The notes below the pieces were generated by a model, which searched no databases, was not told the origin of the DNA, and saw only the letters and a list, made by a program, of their open reading frames with translations. Made by a program: the position numbers and the translations under genes. Positions 46,997 to 58,363 of a DNA stretch of 64,000 bases are shown here, in pieces. The stretch covers positions 310,001 through 374,000 of the forward strand of contig JAACJK010000229.1 in assembly GCA_013368325.1 (NCBI GenBank), written 5' to 3'. Source of the stretch: Ephemerocybe angulata. Its lineage: Eukaryota > Basidiomycota > Agaricomycetes > Agaricales > Psathyrellaceae. Positions within the stretch are counted from its first letter, which is position 1; the number at the start of each line of letters is the position of its first letter.

Positions 46997-49900
46997 GGAT
47001 GAGAGGGTGGAGAGGGAATTGGCATCATCCCTCCACATTTCCTTTCTTCCCTCCCTCACTTACCTTTACCTCTACTTTCCCTCTCTATTGGCTCGTCGCA
47101 TCTCACTCTTCATAGTATTGCTTCTCTCCCCTGGCCGTCGTCGTCGCCATCGCCGTCAGTGGACTCTGGTACGCCCACTATGTAACCTATTTCCAGGGAT
47201 TACCCCTGGACACACCTGGCTGCCCGTGGATTTACCAGGTGCCCTACCTGGCACCCGGAATTTCCAGGGATCGGAAATCCAGGGGCGTCCACGGGTCATT
47301 TTCGTGGAACTCGCCATCCAGGTGTGTCCAGGGGCATGCCCCTGGGCGATCCCTGGTACTTTCGGGTGTGTCCAAGGGTCCGATATTTAGGGAAGCAATC
47401 CTGGTCAATCCAGGTATTTTCCATGAATGATGACCGTGCCAATGATCTCGCATACTACCGTGATACCTAAATGTTACATGGAGGAGGGTTCTCATGGGAT
47501 AGTCTGGGACTGTAGACATATATTGTTATACTCACTGAGCCCAATGACAGTAGTACGTGATATATTATAGCTCTTAAGCTTGGGCGCCGACAAGTCCTTT
47601 CGATCACCCGGCGGAGCTGCAATTAGGTCTCGATCAGTCCATAAATACAGACAGCCGCAACTCACCTTCTCGATTGCGGCTTTCCTCCTCCCCACCACCT
47701 CCCCATATTCCTTCATTACCCCCTACCGCCAACTTGACTCTAGGCGGTTACAAGGCGATTCCTTAGATTGGTAAGCATTAATCTGGGAGCGTTTTAGGCG
47801 ATAGGGCGATGGGCGTGGTGCGCAGCAGGGTTCAAGGCTTCAGGATTGGGCGAGATTGGCCGAAAGGGACTGAAGGCGAGGTGCGGCGGGGCTAGTTGGG
47901 GGCTAGAGCTGGGATGGTGAGTTATGAATATCAATCTTGTTACTCCACTGTGCCAACGATTTTAATTTCTAGGCGTGTTGGTGCCCGGCGGCGACCCGGC
48001 GGCCCTTCCATCATACTACATCATCTCGATTCTCCCCTACATTCATTCCGCCAGGGCGTGCTCTGATTCGTTAGAATTTGGTTACCTGTTGGACTAGACC
48101 GAGCAATGACTACAATGCCTGTATATTATCTGTAATTCTGTACCGTATTGCACCGCCAGCGCGCCAATATTATCAATGTGAATTTACATGTGCATGACAC
48201 CAAATATACCTGTGCATTCCAGGTTTTACAAATGCGCAAGCGCTCATGGGTACCCAAAATCCACGGAACGCACAGGGAATAGCCCGGTCACAGCCAGGTA
48301 ACATATACCCGTCAAACCCATGTATTTTACTTGGTACTAACGGGGATTTACAATAGAAAGTGTCCAGGGATTTCGGAAAATCCCCTGGGGATAATACCCG
48401 ACAATCCCTGGACAGGGAACACCTGGCAAATCCAGGTGTTCCCTGTGCGTTCCAGGGAAAATCCGTGGGGTGCACGGGGAAAACTCCTGTGCGCGCCGGG
48501 GATCTTGCCAGGGATTATACCTGGACAAGAAGTTCATAGTGGCCTGTTCTCTTTTTCTTGAGTGTGATGTCGTTTGCTCAATTATCATTAGCGCCGGCAG
48601 TCGATTTCCATAGTCAGTGAGCTCACGGCTCTGCACTGGCAGTCAGCTATCCAAACATTGCAAAGGTGTGTTCGATAACTTATTCATTACGTGCACTGGT
48701 GCTCACAACTCGTTTCCTCATTTGTAGTCGCGGTAATTGCGTATTAGACCCACTGCGCCTTGCGAACATCTCAGAACTATAAAGCGACGTAAGTACACAC
48801 TCAATCATACATCGGTTGAACTACTCATCTCATTCACGCGCAGTGAATATCTTTGTGAACAAACCAATTTATTAAAGAACGTATGTATGTACAACACGCC
48901 GAGGTAAGCCCCGGCTCATTCCCCTACAACACAGTTCACTAACGACTTGACCCATAGGGTCCTACCACCCGCACCCACCCTCTGTTCTGCCCGAACCGCC
49001 ATATCCCTTGCCCGTCGCCGTCGCCGCACACTCCCACCGCGCCGCCGCCCGTGAGGCTCAAACGGCCGAGTTTTTCGCGAAAGACTGAACGAATGAAAAC
49101 GGTCAGTCCACATCGTTAAGATGTCAATCCTTTACTAACCATTATCTACCTGTCTACATAGCCCCGCCGTTCACGACCCTCTCCCTCTATTCCACCAAGC
49201 TCGCCAGTCGGCGCCACTGTCGTCGCCGTACACGTCCAGCGCGACGCCATTCGTGATGCTCGATGGATTGAATTGTAAGAGAAAGTCTAAATAAATGAAA
49301 TCAGGTCAGTCCAAGTCGTCAAAACGACAGTAAAGCTTTACTTACCGCCCACGTAGCCGGCCGTCCTCTCCCATTACACTCATACCTAACAGGATGCGGA
49401 AATAGATGTCATTCGAAAGGTAGATACAGGATTCGCTACATAAGTCTGTTTATACTAACTATCCTCTTTCCACGGCAGCCTTCAGCGCGACGGCCTCAAG
49501 TGGATGGGGGGATTCTGTTGGAAAAGTAAGTACCCTTCAACATAGCGAATACAACACTAGACTGACCGGTGTTTCTAGACCACCCAAGCGTTCGTCGTCG
49601 CGTCGCAAACCCAACGGGCCGAGCGCTGGGCCATGGGGTTCGAGAGAGGCAAACGAGGGGCACCCCTCCCACGTCACGATGGCGGCGGAGCTACGATCGT
49701 CGCTCGCGCTGTTGGGCTTTCAATTTTGGTAAGCACCTCGTCGTCATCTTGAAAATGGTTGGACTGACCTGATGACCCTACAACCAGCATCACGCTGGTG
49801 TGCCGATCCATCCACCCCGCACGACGGGTGAGTGCTCATTCGTCATCTGTAAGAATTGTTATACTCACCCGAGCGCCCTACAACCAGCATCACGCGGTAT

Positions 49901-51960
49901 GCGCGATCGCTCGGTGCGGCTCTTCGCGCGAGCCCTTTCACGACCACACAGCGCGATCCAGGGCACGGAGCTGCCTGGCCGTAGGCCAACTCAATTCAAA
50001 CACATCACCGCAATTCGTCCGAAGGGTGGGCTAATCGTCGGGTGCGTCGTGCCTTTATCCGGCGCTGCTGGGGCGGAGGTATGCAAGTTCTTCATTACAG
50101 AACTATGGTAAGCCACGTCGTAACGATTCAGGAACGAAAACCGACCTTTCGCTTCAATCCTAAAGCACCCTACAGCCAGCATCACGGCCAGCGCGTCGCC
50201 CGTCGATCATGGCCGTCGACTCGATTTTCCTTGGACGCGTCAGGCGCATCGGGCCTTCGTTCGTGGTGACTTCCTACACGTCGAGGTCTTCATGAGGATC
50301 TACGTTGTGGTCAGTCATATCTTTACGATTCGTGTATAGAGCTAACCTCTTTTTGCAATCCCGTCGCCAGCCTTCAACCTGAGACGGAACCACTGTTCAT
50401 CGACCCGCTATCGTTACTCGAAAGTGGGCACTTTTGAAGACGTCGATGGCTTGCGCGAGGCGTCGACTGAATAGAATTGTCAGTACACTCGTTTACCCTG
50501 TTCGAGCGCACGCACTAACCTCGATTCCAGACCCTCGGCGCTCCCTGTGCCGCCGTCGATGCTCCTAATCGGCCTCGAGGCCCGTCTTTCCTTCGCGCCG
50601 TTCTGTTGCTTCCCGTGAGTACGTCATTGCGAGCTATGGGACAGCTGTACTCACTGAAATCCCTCAACCAACATCACCAGATCCAACCCTTCGTCATCCA
50701 ACGGTGCGCTTGAATTCATAGTCGAGTAACCGAGCGTTCGCGTTGGATCGACTTGGTGTCCGGCGTCGTCGGTTCTACGAATGCACCAAAGACCGCGAAC
50801 GAGCGTTGCACGTCGGTGGTGTTTGGGTTTGGCGTCGTCGGGTGCTCGACAGGTCCGGAATGGCAGAGCGAGGGGCTCATGATCAGCCCAGAGTTCCGTG
50901 GTTATTTCGACGTTGCTGTTGCATGCCGTGAGTACGTCGCCGTGAATTATATGACAGCTTTTACTCACCGAAATCCCCTCTAACCAGCATCACCAGATGC
51001 AACCTTTCGCATCCTTTGACTATGGCTTGAATTTGCAGTCGAGCTCGGCCATAGAAGCAAAGTCTCGCGCCGGTTTGACTTTTGGTTTGGCGTCCTCGGG
51101 TGCTGCACAGGCCCGGAAGGGTGAGAGCGGGTGAGAGCGAATAGCACGTCCGTGGAGGTCTGGGTTTGTGCTGATAGGCCCAGAACGAGTGATGCACGTG
51201 TGGGATCGGGGTGCCTTCCGTATGAGCGTCGCTATTCCCAGAGGGTATTCGACTTTGTCACTGATTTATGGTCAGTACGCCGTCATAGGTACCGGTGAAT
51301 GCTGATCAGGAAACTAACCTTTCCTTGCAGCTTGTCGCTATTCCCTATTCCCTGTGGGTTTCGATACCATCGCTGATGTAAAGTGAGTACTTTGTCACGG
51401 ATACATGCGGAAGTTGAAGCTCACATTTGGTTGTAGGGCACGGACAGGTCGGTGTTGTTCCTTTTGCTCGGGGACTAGATTATCGGCTTTTCGACGAGTG
51501 TGAGTGCGTCGTCGTGGTATCCCAGAGGGTGCAGACTAACCTAATTGTGCTATGGCATGTATTCCGGCTCTTCCTTCTCCTTTGCGGCACGCGACGCGAA
51601 TCCCATTCCTGCTTGACAGCGACCGCAGCTCTGTCTGGCGCCGCGCGACTTGGCCTTCTCTGCTATCGATTTTCTATCCCCTTCCGCTTGTCTGGGAGCT
51701 TGCTCCCACCTCCTTCGGGTGTCCGATGCACCTCGCAGTCCCACCAGCAGCTCGAAGTCTAATCCATTGTGAGTACGTCGTCGCGATTCCTCGAAGCATC
51801 TGGACTAACCTGATTCTGCTACACTAGTCGACACATTCCCGCGCCGCCTTGGGCCCTATCTAGCGATTGAGTGCGACGCGTTTGGCTGCCGGCTTGCGTT
51901 CATCTGTGTAGCCTGGTATTCCGACTCGCTTTGCGTAGAGTAGCGTAGATAGACGCATGT
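46997..51960 (+). other. Exon-module array, type 2 (unit 1), interrupted by a transposon
   Basis: After the TATA box and CT-rich leader, and past the inserted element, a regular series of intron-like spacers follows, for example 49102-49161 (GTCAGT..CATAG) and 49305-49356 (GTCAGT..CGTAG). Further on many share a GTGAGTACGTCGTCG-type start, a CTAAC/CTCAC branch-like site and a CCAG end (around 49817, 50627, 50930, 51499 and 51771). Exon-like blocks are 60-150 nt and repeat motifs such as VRLKRPSFSRKTERMKT just before the donor at 49102. Some repeats carry stops. The series ends just before the karyopherin copy 2 block. Coding status is unknown. Confidence 0.45.
47176..48541. mobile_element. 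Non-autonomous CACTA-type DNA transposon
   Basis: 1366 bp with terminal inverted repeats starting CACTATG and ending CATAGTG; similarity extends inward about 35 bp. It is flanked by a 3-bp direct repeat GCC (47173-47175 and 48542-48544), the target duplication size typical of the CACTA (EnSpm/CMC) superfamily. Both ends carry many CCAGG/CCTGG subterminal repeats and palindromes (for example around 47330), also typical of CACTA elements. No transposase frame is present. The orthologous position in unit 2 (58528-58530) has a single GCC and no insertion, which defines the boundaries. Confidence 0.88.
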
Positions 51961-52232
51961 AACGTAAAAAAGCGACTGTGGAGGCGGATCGGTGGGGACT
52001 GACAGTCCCAAAGGGCGCGCCGGGTGTGGAGAGGTCCTGAATCCCGAGAGGAGCGGGGCGAAACCGAGGTGGAGGGCGGAGAAAGGCGCGAAAGAGGGAG
52101 GGAATAGGAAGCGTGGGAACGACCTGCGCGCGAAAGCAGAGGCAAACACGGGTGCCTTGCCTGCGGGCTGGGGGAAGACGATGGAATGAAGCGTCAGTGG
52201 GTCAGCAGGCCCCATGCCAGCCGCTCGCATCT

Positions 52233-53813
52233 TCTGTGCCAATCCTGGGCGCTTGTAGGGTGATGTGACTGTGGGAATATATTACCGAATCCGAGACGCG
52301 CGAGCTCGACGTCAAAGACAGCGACGAGACCTTGTCACCACCGTCATCGCCAGCCATGGCAGACTTCAGCTTTCTACCCACTTTGACCACGTCCGACGTT
52401 GATAGAGCCGCCCAAGTCAGTGCTAGACGTCGAAACCATCCGAAACGAGCTTGAACTCCTCGACAGTTGATCCAACTTGGATATGGGCCCTCGACATCGA
52501 CCACGACGCCCGAGGACCTCAAGAGGCTGCAGCAGGAGCTGTTTGAGATGCAGCGGCGGCCGGAGGCATGGGGGCTGGTCATTCCTCTGCTCAACCATGA
52601 AGACCCGAATGTGCAGTTCTTTGGTGCGCATACTGCTCAGGTGAAGGTGGCTCGGGATTGGTGAGTGGCGTCGATGAGATGTGAATTTCGTCTGATTTTG
52701 TTTAGGGATGCATTCCCTCGAGAAAACGCAGAGCAGCTGCGGGACCTCCTTGTTCAGCTGACGGCACACTCTATCGCTATTGGGCGGGGCAACTTTATAT
52801 TGAGGAAGCTGTTTGTTGCGGTGAGTAAAGCCTCGGACAGTACGAAAGGAATCTAAACGTTCGCTAGATAGCATCGCTGGCGATTAAACTCGTTCCTGGA
52901 CATCCTTCACGATGGCCGGGGTGGATCCTATCCTGTGTCCAAGCATTTTCAGAGCAAGGCGGATCGGCGGAGCGAATACACCAGTTCCTAGTCATTGTGG
53001 CAGAAGAGGTCGGAACTGCAGATTTACTGGGTGCAAGCAAGTGAGTAATAGCTAGTACTCAACGACGAGCGCTAATGTCGTGTACAGGGTACAGATGCAG
53101 CAAAGTCTGAGAGACGCGATCCCCCTGGTCGTGCAAGCGATCACCTCTTCTGTCAACCGTTCCGTCTCGATATCTCAGTTCCAGTCCGCCCTCCTTACGC
53201 TTCAAGCATGGATGACCATCTTTCCTTCAAGGTCCGCCGCTTCTAGCTTTGGAGAAAGTGTGCTAATCCTCGATTTAGTGACCTCCTTCCGTTCATACCC
53301 ATCCTTATCGGCCTGCTGGACCCGTCAGACGACAACGAAGCGATCTTCATCGCAGCATCCGACACTCTGCAAGAGATCCTTTCGAAATCCCCGCTTTCGG
53401 ACGGAGCGGCGACAAAGACCCTCACTGAACCGCTGCTCGTCTGGCTCGACTCCGTCGGGAGCTCCATCATCGCCCAGACGCTCGACGTAAACGAGGTGTC
53501 CCACTCGCTATGCAAACTGCTTGTGGCACTCGGCCCTGTACATCGCCGCCAACATCTCTTCTTCAATGCCGGGTGGCTGTGACGCTGGGTTTGCACGAGC
53601 AACGACGGTCCTCCTCCCTCTCGTTTTCTGCCACTGATCGCGCCGGGTATCACCTCGACGGCCCTGAATTTCCTTTCCGAGGCATTAACTTGCCAAATGG
53701 AGGCAAAAAAGTGAAAAAAAGTCGCAAGTTCCACTTCAAATCGTAGCGTGTAGGTGCGTAACTTCGGTATTTAGAGACCTGGTTATATTTTTGACCAAAA
53801 CTATCTACTACAT
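52233..53813 (+). repeat. Segmental duplication block, karyopherin copy 2
   Basis: Near-identical to 41097-42690, including introns and the sequence beyond the gene break. Homology with the third copy also extends upstream (about 52010-52232 versus 61705-61898), a stretch missing from copy 1. Confidence 0.85.
52356..53582 (+). pseudogene. Truncated, frameshifted copy of importin-13/Kap122-like gene (copy 2)
   Basis: Same start and exon structure as the intact gene at 62024. Relative to copy 1 an 11-nt deletion at ~53528 shifts the frame, giving a TGA at 53580-53582. Without that deletion it would run into the same chimeric tail as copy 1, because the break after the ANISSSIP region is shared. 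The rest of the karyopherin is absent. This copy is the more clearly dead of the two. Confidence 0.8.
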
Positions 53814-54990
53814 GTAGTGTTACGGCGGCTAGGGTCTATCTACGGCTATCTACAAGACGTGTGGCCCGGCGGAACATGACGGGGGTAGGCGGGGCGACGT
53901 GATGTGCTGGTGTAAACTGGTGGGTACGGCGATGGGTGAGGGCGGATGCAGGAGGGAGACGGGATACGTTCGGTGGCGATGACGCGGCTGGGAGGGCAGG
54001 TCCAAAGCATGGCTGGGCGTACGAGACATGGCACTCACGCATGCGGCGCGATACGCGTGACGTGACGGGGATACTGGTGTGCTGGATATGCAAGGTGTAG
54101 GTTGGTGCGTAAGGCTGCCGGAGCACGGATGAGGGAGACGGGATACGTGGCCACAGTGGGGACCGACGTCGCTGTGTGGGTGTGTGCAGGGGGTGGGTAG
54201 GTGGCGAGTGATGGCGTGGTGGACGTCCAGCGAGACGGGATGCAGTCTGGAACAGTTGACCACCCACTATATATACCCCTCGGAGCCAAGTCCCGTGAGC
54301 CGAGCTTGTTGATTTGCATTCAACAGACGCGTACGCGTCTTGACTACTCGGTTGCTTGCGGAGCCTCACTTTCCGAAGGCCGTGCATTAGCGTAATTATT
54401 GCAGTCAATTTGGCGTAGGTTGTTCCACCACCCGCCGTGTGCCGTTAGCGTGATGATCGCGCCTACGGTGCCCAGTCCGCTGCCTTCGCTTCGCCCTACC
54501 TCGTCTCCTTCTGGTGCGTCTACCTCCACTTCTTTCGCTATTGCCCTTGGCTCTCTTTAACATGTTCTGCTCATTTCAAGCCAGTTGAAATGAGCAGAAC
54601 ATGTTGAGCAGTGTCAGGGACGTCCCGTCTTGTTATCCCCGGATTATATATTGCATTTGACCCTGACTCCTAGCTCCGGTTTCCACTTGAGAGACATTGG
54701 TGCCGTATATCGCTTCAATTCCAAGGACTTTACTCACATCTTACCTCTTAGATAATAGATTCAGTCTTATACTAGTAGACAGAAGGGCATTGCGATGGCC
54801 CAAGGCGAAGGCATGAGGTGGATACGCCCCTTTCTAGTAAAAAACCTTTCGTCTATCCTCCATTCTTGAGACGCTGGACCCTGTACGTAGCGTACGTGAA
54901 TATACATTATTTAGACGACCCTGAATGTATGAACCGTTTCGCCGGATGCCATTATTGCGTGAAGGTGCCTTAGACTCATTTTGGCTGGAC
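53814..54990. other. Unit-2-specific spacer with direct and inverted repeats
   Basis: It replaces the unit 1 spacer after the common TATCTACTAC point. It carries a direct repeat GGGAGACGGGATACGT (~53955 and ~54136), GT/CA-rich sequence and the perfect hairpin at 54559-54605. No gene is supported. Confidence 0.5.
54559..54605. repeat. Perfect 21-bp inverted repeat with 5-nt loop
   Basis: Arms 54559-54579 and 54585-54605 are exact reverse complements; the loop is GCCAG. It is too long and too exact to be expected by chance in this composition. Confidence 0.9.
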
Positions 54991-56930
54991 CTCCGGTCAG
55001 GGACCAGGCTTCTTTCTTCCTCGCTTCGACACGTTCCCTCGGCACCTCTCTGATTCTCGTTTCATGCTTTCTTTCTTCCATACCCTCGCCCCTCGCTTCT
55101 ATGTTTCCCCAGCAATATCGCCCTTTCCACCCCGTCACCCATTGCCTGACGCTGGAGTCAGCGTCGAATGGCCAAACGGTTTGTCTGCTCTCGCTCCGTA
55201 TATCTCCTGCCAACGGTTCGTCTCGACTCTCCCCTTTGCCGTTTATTCGCAGCTGACAGTCACTCGGAATTCCGTGCAGACCAATTTCCAGTTGCCACTC
55301 GCCGGGCGAAAATCCAGATATACTTCGCTATGCGCAAGGCCCACAGCGTCAAGATGGTGCGCTCCCTTCACCTCTACCCCCCATCTGTTCCCGTAGGCAA
55401 GCATTTTCGCTCGAGTACGGCCCATCCACCGCTAACATACTCTAGCGCTCTCGCGGGAAATCGATCTGTTGCGTTTCGCGACGGCTAGTCGCAGTTCCCG
55501 TTCCCGGAAGATGATACATACATACTTCGCCACACAAAGACCATTCTAGGGCCACGGTTCGTCTACCGTCCATTTTTTGCATGCCATCTAGCTGACGGCT
55601 ATTCAGACACTCGCGCAGAGGTCCAGACGCCGCTCGCAGGACGAAAATCCATATATACTTCACTATGCGCAACAACCGTCCGTTCACACCTTCAAGACCA
55701 CCCCTCTCCCTCGTCGTAACCGTTCGTCGCAAAGGTACGTTACATTGTGTCACTGGCACCATTTATTCAGCACTGACAGACTACAGCATTCTCTCGCGCA
55801 ACTCTCGCGGGAAATCGATCCGTCGTGTTTTCGCGATGCTTCTTCAAGTCCCGAAACAGCCACGGCACCCAGTGATCTAGCCCACCGACGTCTCTGGCCA
55901 CCTCTCGACGACCTCGCCGCTCACGGGAAATCAATACGTCGTGTGTTTGCCGTCCAGGCTCTCAAGACTGCGGTACGTATACAGTGATGTCGGCGTCTGG
56001 GTATGGCTAACATCGGATCTCTTCTAGCTCGCCGGAAATCGATCCGTGGCGTCTTTGACATCCGAGGTGAGCCCATCACACTGTCGAAGATATTCAGTGA
56101 CCTAACTTAGCGACAGGGAGCATGCGCGCCGTCATCGCGACAACTTTCACCTCACGACCGGGGATCCACACAAGTGCCTTAATCGATGGCCGTCTTCCTA
56201 CTTCCGTACGTTCAACCTGAACCATGTCCATCCCACGCTCGCTCGCTAACCATCTCGTATTCGCCTTGCCTCTACTCTCGCCGGATTTATTTCTATCGTG
56301 TTATTGCCGTACGTTTAATTCATCATCTTTGACCCCACTCACGCTCGCTAATCATCTCGCATGCATGCTTACAGCCTCGTCTCTCGCCGGAATCATTTCT
56401 ATAGCGTAATCGCTGGTCGCTTACCTTTTGGTGAATTTACGTACCGTTATGCTACTGGAGTATTTGCTGACTACCTTCAATTGCAGACCAGCCTTTCCCC
56501 GAAATCATTTCTATCACGCCCCGCCGTCCGTTGCCGTAGCCAACCCCTCAAATCGTAAGCATTCCTATTCGCCTATCACCCACCTCGTTTTCTAACCCCC
56601 TTCTATTGGCAGAACAGAGCAGGAGTCAATTTTGCGTGCGCCGTAAACAGTGAATATCGCCGTAAGTGTTCGCCATCATTTGTCCCGTCGCACATGCTCA
56701 CCCAGTCCCTCGCAGCCCCAAGCGCCGGAGGCAGTCTGCACAGAGACGCAAATTCTGCTGTACGTACGCTGGCTACTTATTTTGAGGCCGGCTCTGACAT
56801 ATCGCCTTCATTACAAGGTAGACGCGCACGGCTAGGGAGCTTAGCCGAGCTCGCGCGGCATTGGCGCGGCGCGCCGGCTTTGAGGTTCTTTCGCGTTCCT
56901 ACTTAGAATAGAGTAGTTTTAGCTTAGAGT
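54991..56930 (+). other. Exon-module array, type 1 (unit 2)
   Basis: Counterpart of 43481-45560. It again has short blocks with intron-like spacers (for example the GTGAGCCC donor at ~56069). The recurrent motif reads SRGKSIRRVFAML (~55804-55842), AHGKSIRRVFAVQ (~55917-55957) and ARRKSIRGVFDIR (~56029-56068), with weaker forms SRRNHFYSVIAGR (~56392) and RRIYFYRVIAV (~56280). The 3' block (GGCGCGCCGGCTTTGAGG, then TTAGAATAGAGTAG) matches the end of unit 1. The number of modules differs from unit 1, suggesting gain and loss of modules. Confidence 0.45.
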
Positions 56931-58350
56931 AAGGATACGAGATGTGTCGGCATTACCATGCGTCCATCTTGCCACGGTATCCGGAGTTTTCGGGACCTGT
57001 TCGGGGCCCTGACATCATTTCGCTCACGGGCGCTTATTTTGCAATGTGATTTGTTTCTTACTTTGAGATCGATTTGAGGCCTCCGACTTATCCTAGGAAT
57101 GGCGGTATTTTACCTGCGTAATACCTTTGAAATGTGTAGACATATTTGAGGTCTTTTGTGCGAAGATTGGGCTCGGGATAGTGAAATCTTTTCTCAGTGG
57201 CAAGGCTTGAAGCGCCCAGCGCGACAGGGCCGAAATGGAGTTGCGCTGGACTGTGTCTTTCGTTTCCGCATGAAGTCAAACTCAAATAAGTACATTTATT
57301 AGTGCTACTGTAATTAATAAACCCTGAACTAGTGGGAAACGAGCTTTGTGATTGGGAAACCGGGGGTCTAATTGGAAAGAAATTCAAACGACTTTTGGAC
57401 TATAAACGACGACTCTAAGTCCAAACGGCGGCAGCGCATCCCTAATTATGTATCTATCGCAGACAGTAGTAGTATAAGTGTTAGTATGTGCCTCTCAGTT
57501 CGACCAAGCGTCCATGTCCAACGAGATCGCAGCGTCGAAGATATCAGATGCGCGGCATACGCACACCTCCTCCCCGTCCGATTCATCTCATTTCACCCAA
57601 TCTAAACGACTCCATTCAAGTGCCCAGACTCTTACGACACATCAGTACCGACGTCACCCACGTAAGCGGGTATCCATCTGCCAGAAAAAAACTCACAGAA
57701 ACAATTGCTCGAGCGGATACTTGCGTCGGAAGCTCGGTTGCCGCACGCTCGTAAAACGACGTTTGCGTTATTGTGGGTGTTCTTCTTAATGCTAAATATA
57801 CTCATGGGTACCCCTGAGAGCTCTACTGTGGTGCCAAGTGCATCGATGTGGTCTTGGGACGGCGAAGTCGTGCGATGTGTGAGGGAATGCGTTGGGCGCT
57901 TAAAACGGCGCAGAGAAAGCGCGCAGAATGCCATGCAATATAGGCAGTAATTACACACATAGTAGGTACGCATCTCTTCACCCTAGTTCCATTAGTATAC
58001 ACCGAGCATCCTCGAGGACCCCACACCCAAATCCCCAACCCAAACCGACCCATCCGCACCATCCCCTCCTCGCCCCACTCGCCCCAAAACACGCCATTCA
58101 AACGCGCTCTCCCAGGAGAACCCTGGCTTGGCACGTCAGCACAGCCCATCAGACAATTGATATGTACGTACCAACTCCACTCAGCGCCCGAAACTCTGCT
58201 CGGAAGCACGGAGCGAATGCAGGGAGACGGGGAGATGCACGTAAAGCGCGATACGAGCGAGTGAAAGACTTTGCGCAAACGGGGGTTGGGGGAGTCGCCG
58301 GGTGCCTAGGGTAGGGTGTGACCGGGGCTGGTCGGGTCAAATGGATGGGG
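56931..58350. other. Conserved spacer between the two arrays (unit 2)
   Basis: Diverged counterpart of 45561-46980. No supported gene. The right end leads into the type 2 promoter. Confidence 0.5.
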
Positions 58351-58357
58351 ACGAATG

Positions 58358-58363
58358 TATAAA
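58358..58363 (+). promoter_or_regulatory. TATA box of the type 2 array (unit 2)
   Basis: TATAAA in the same context as 46991, followed by a pyrimidine-rich leader and the block GCCATCGCCGTCAGTGGACT. Confidence 0.5.
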
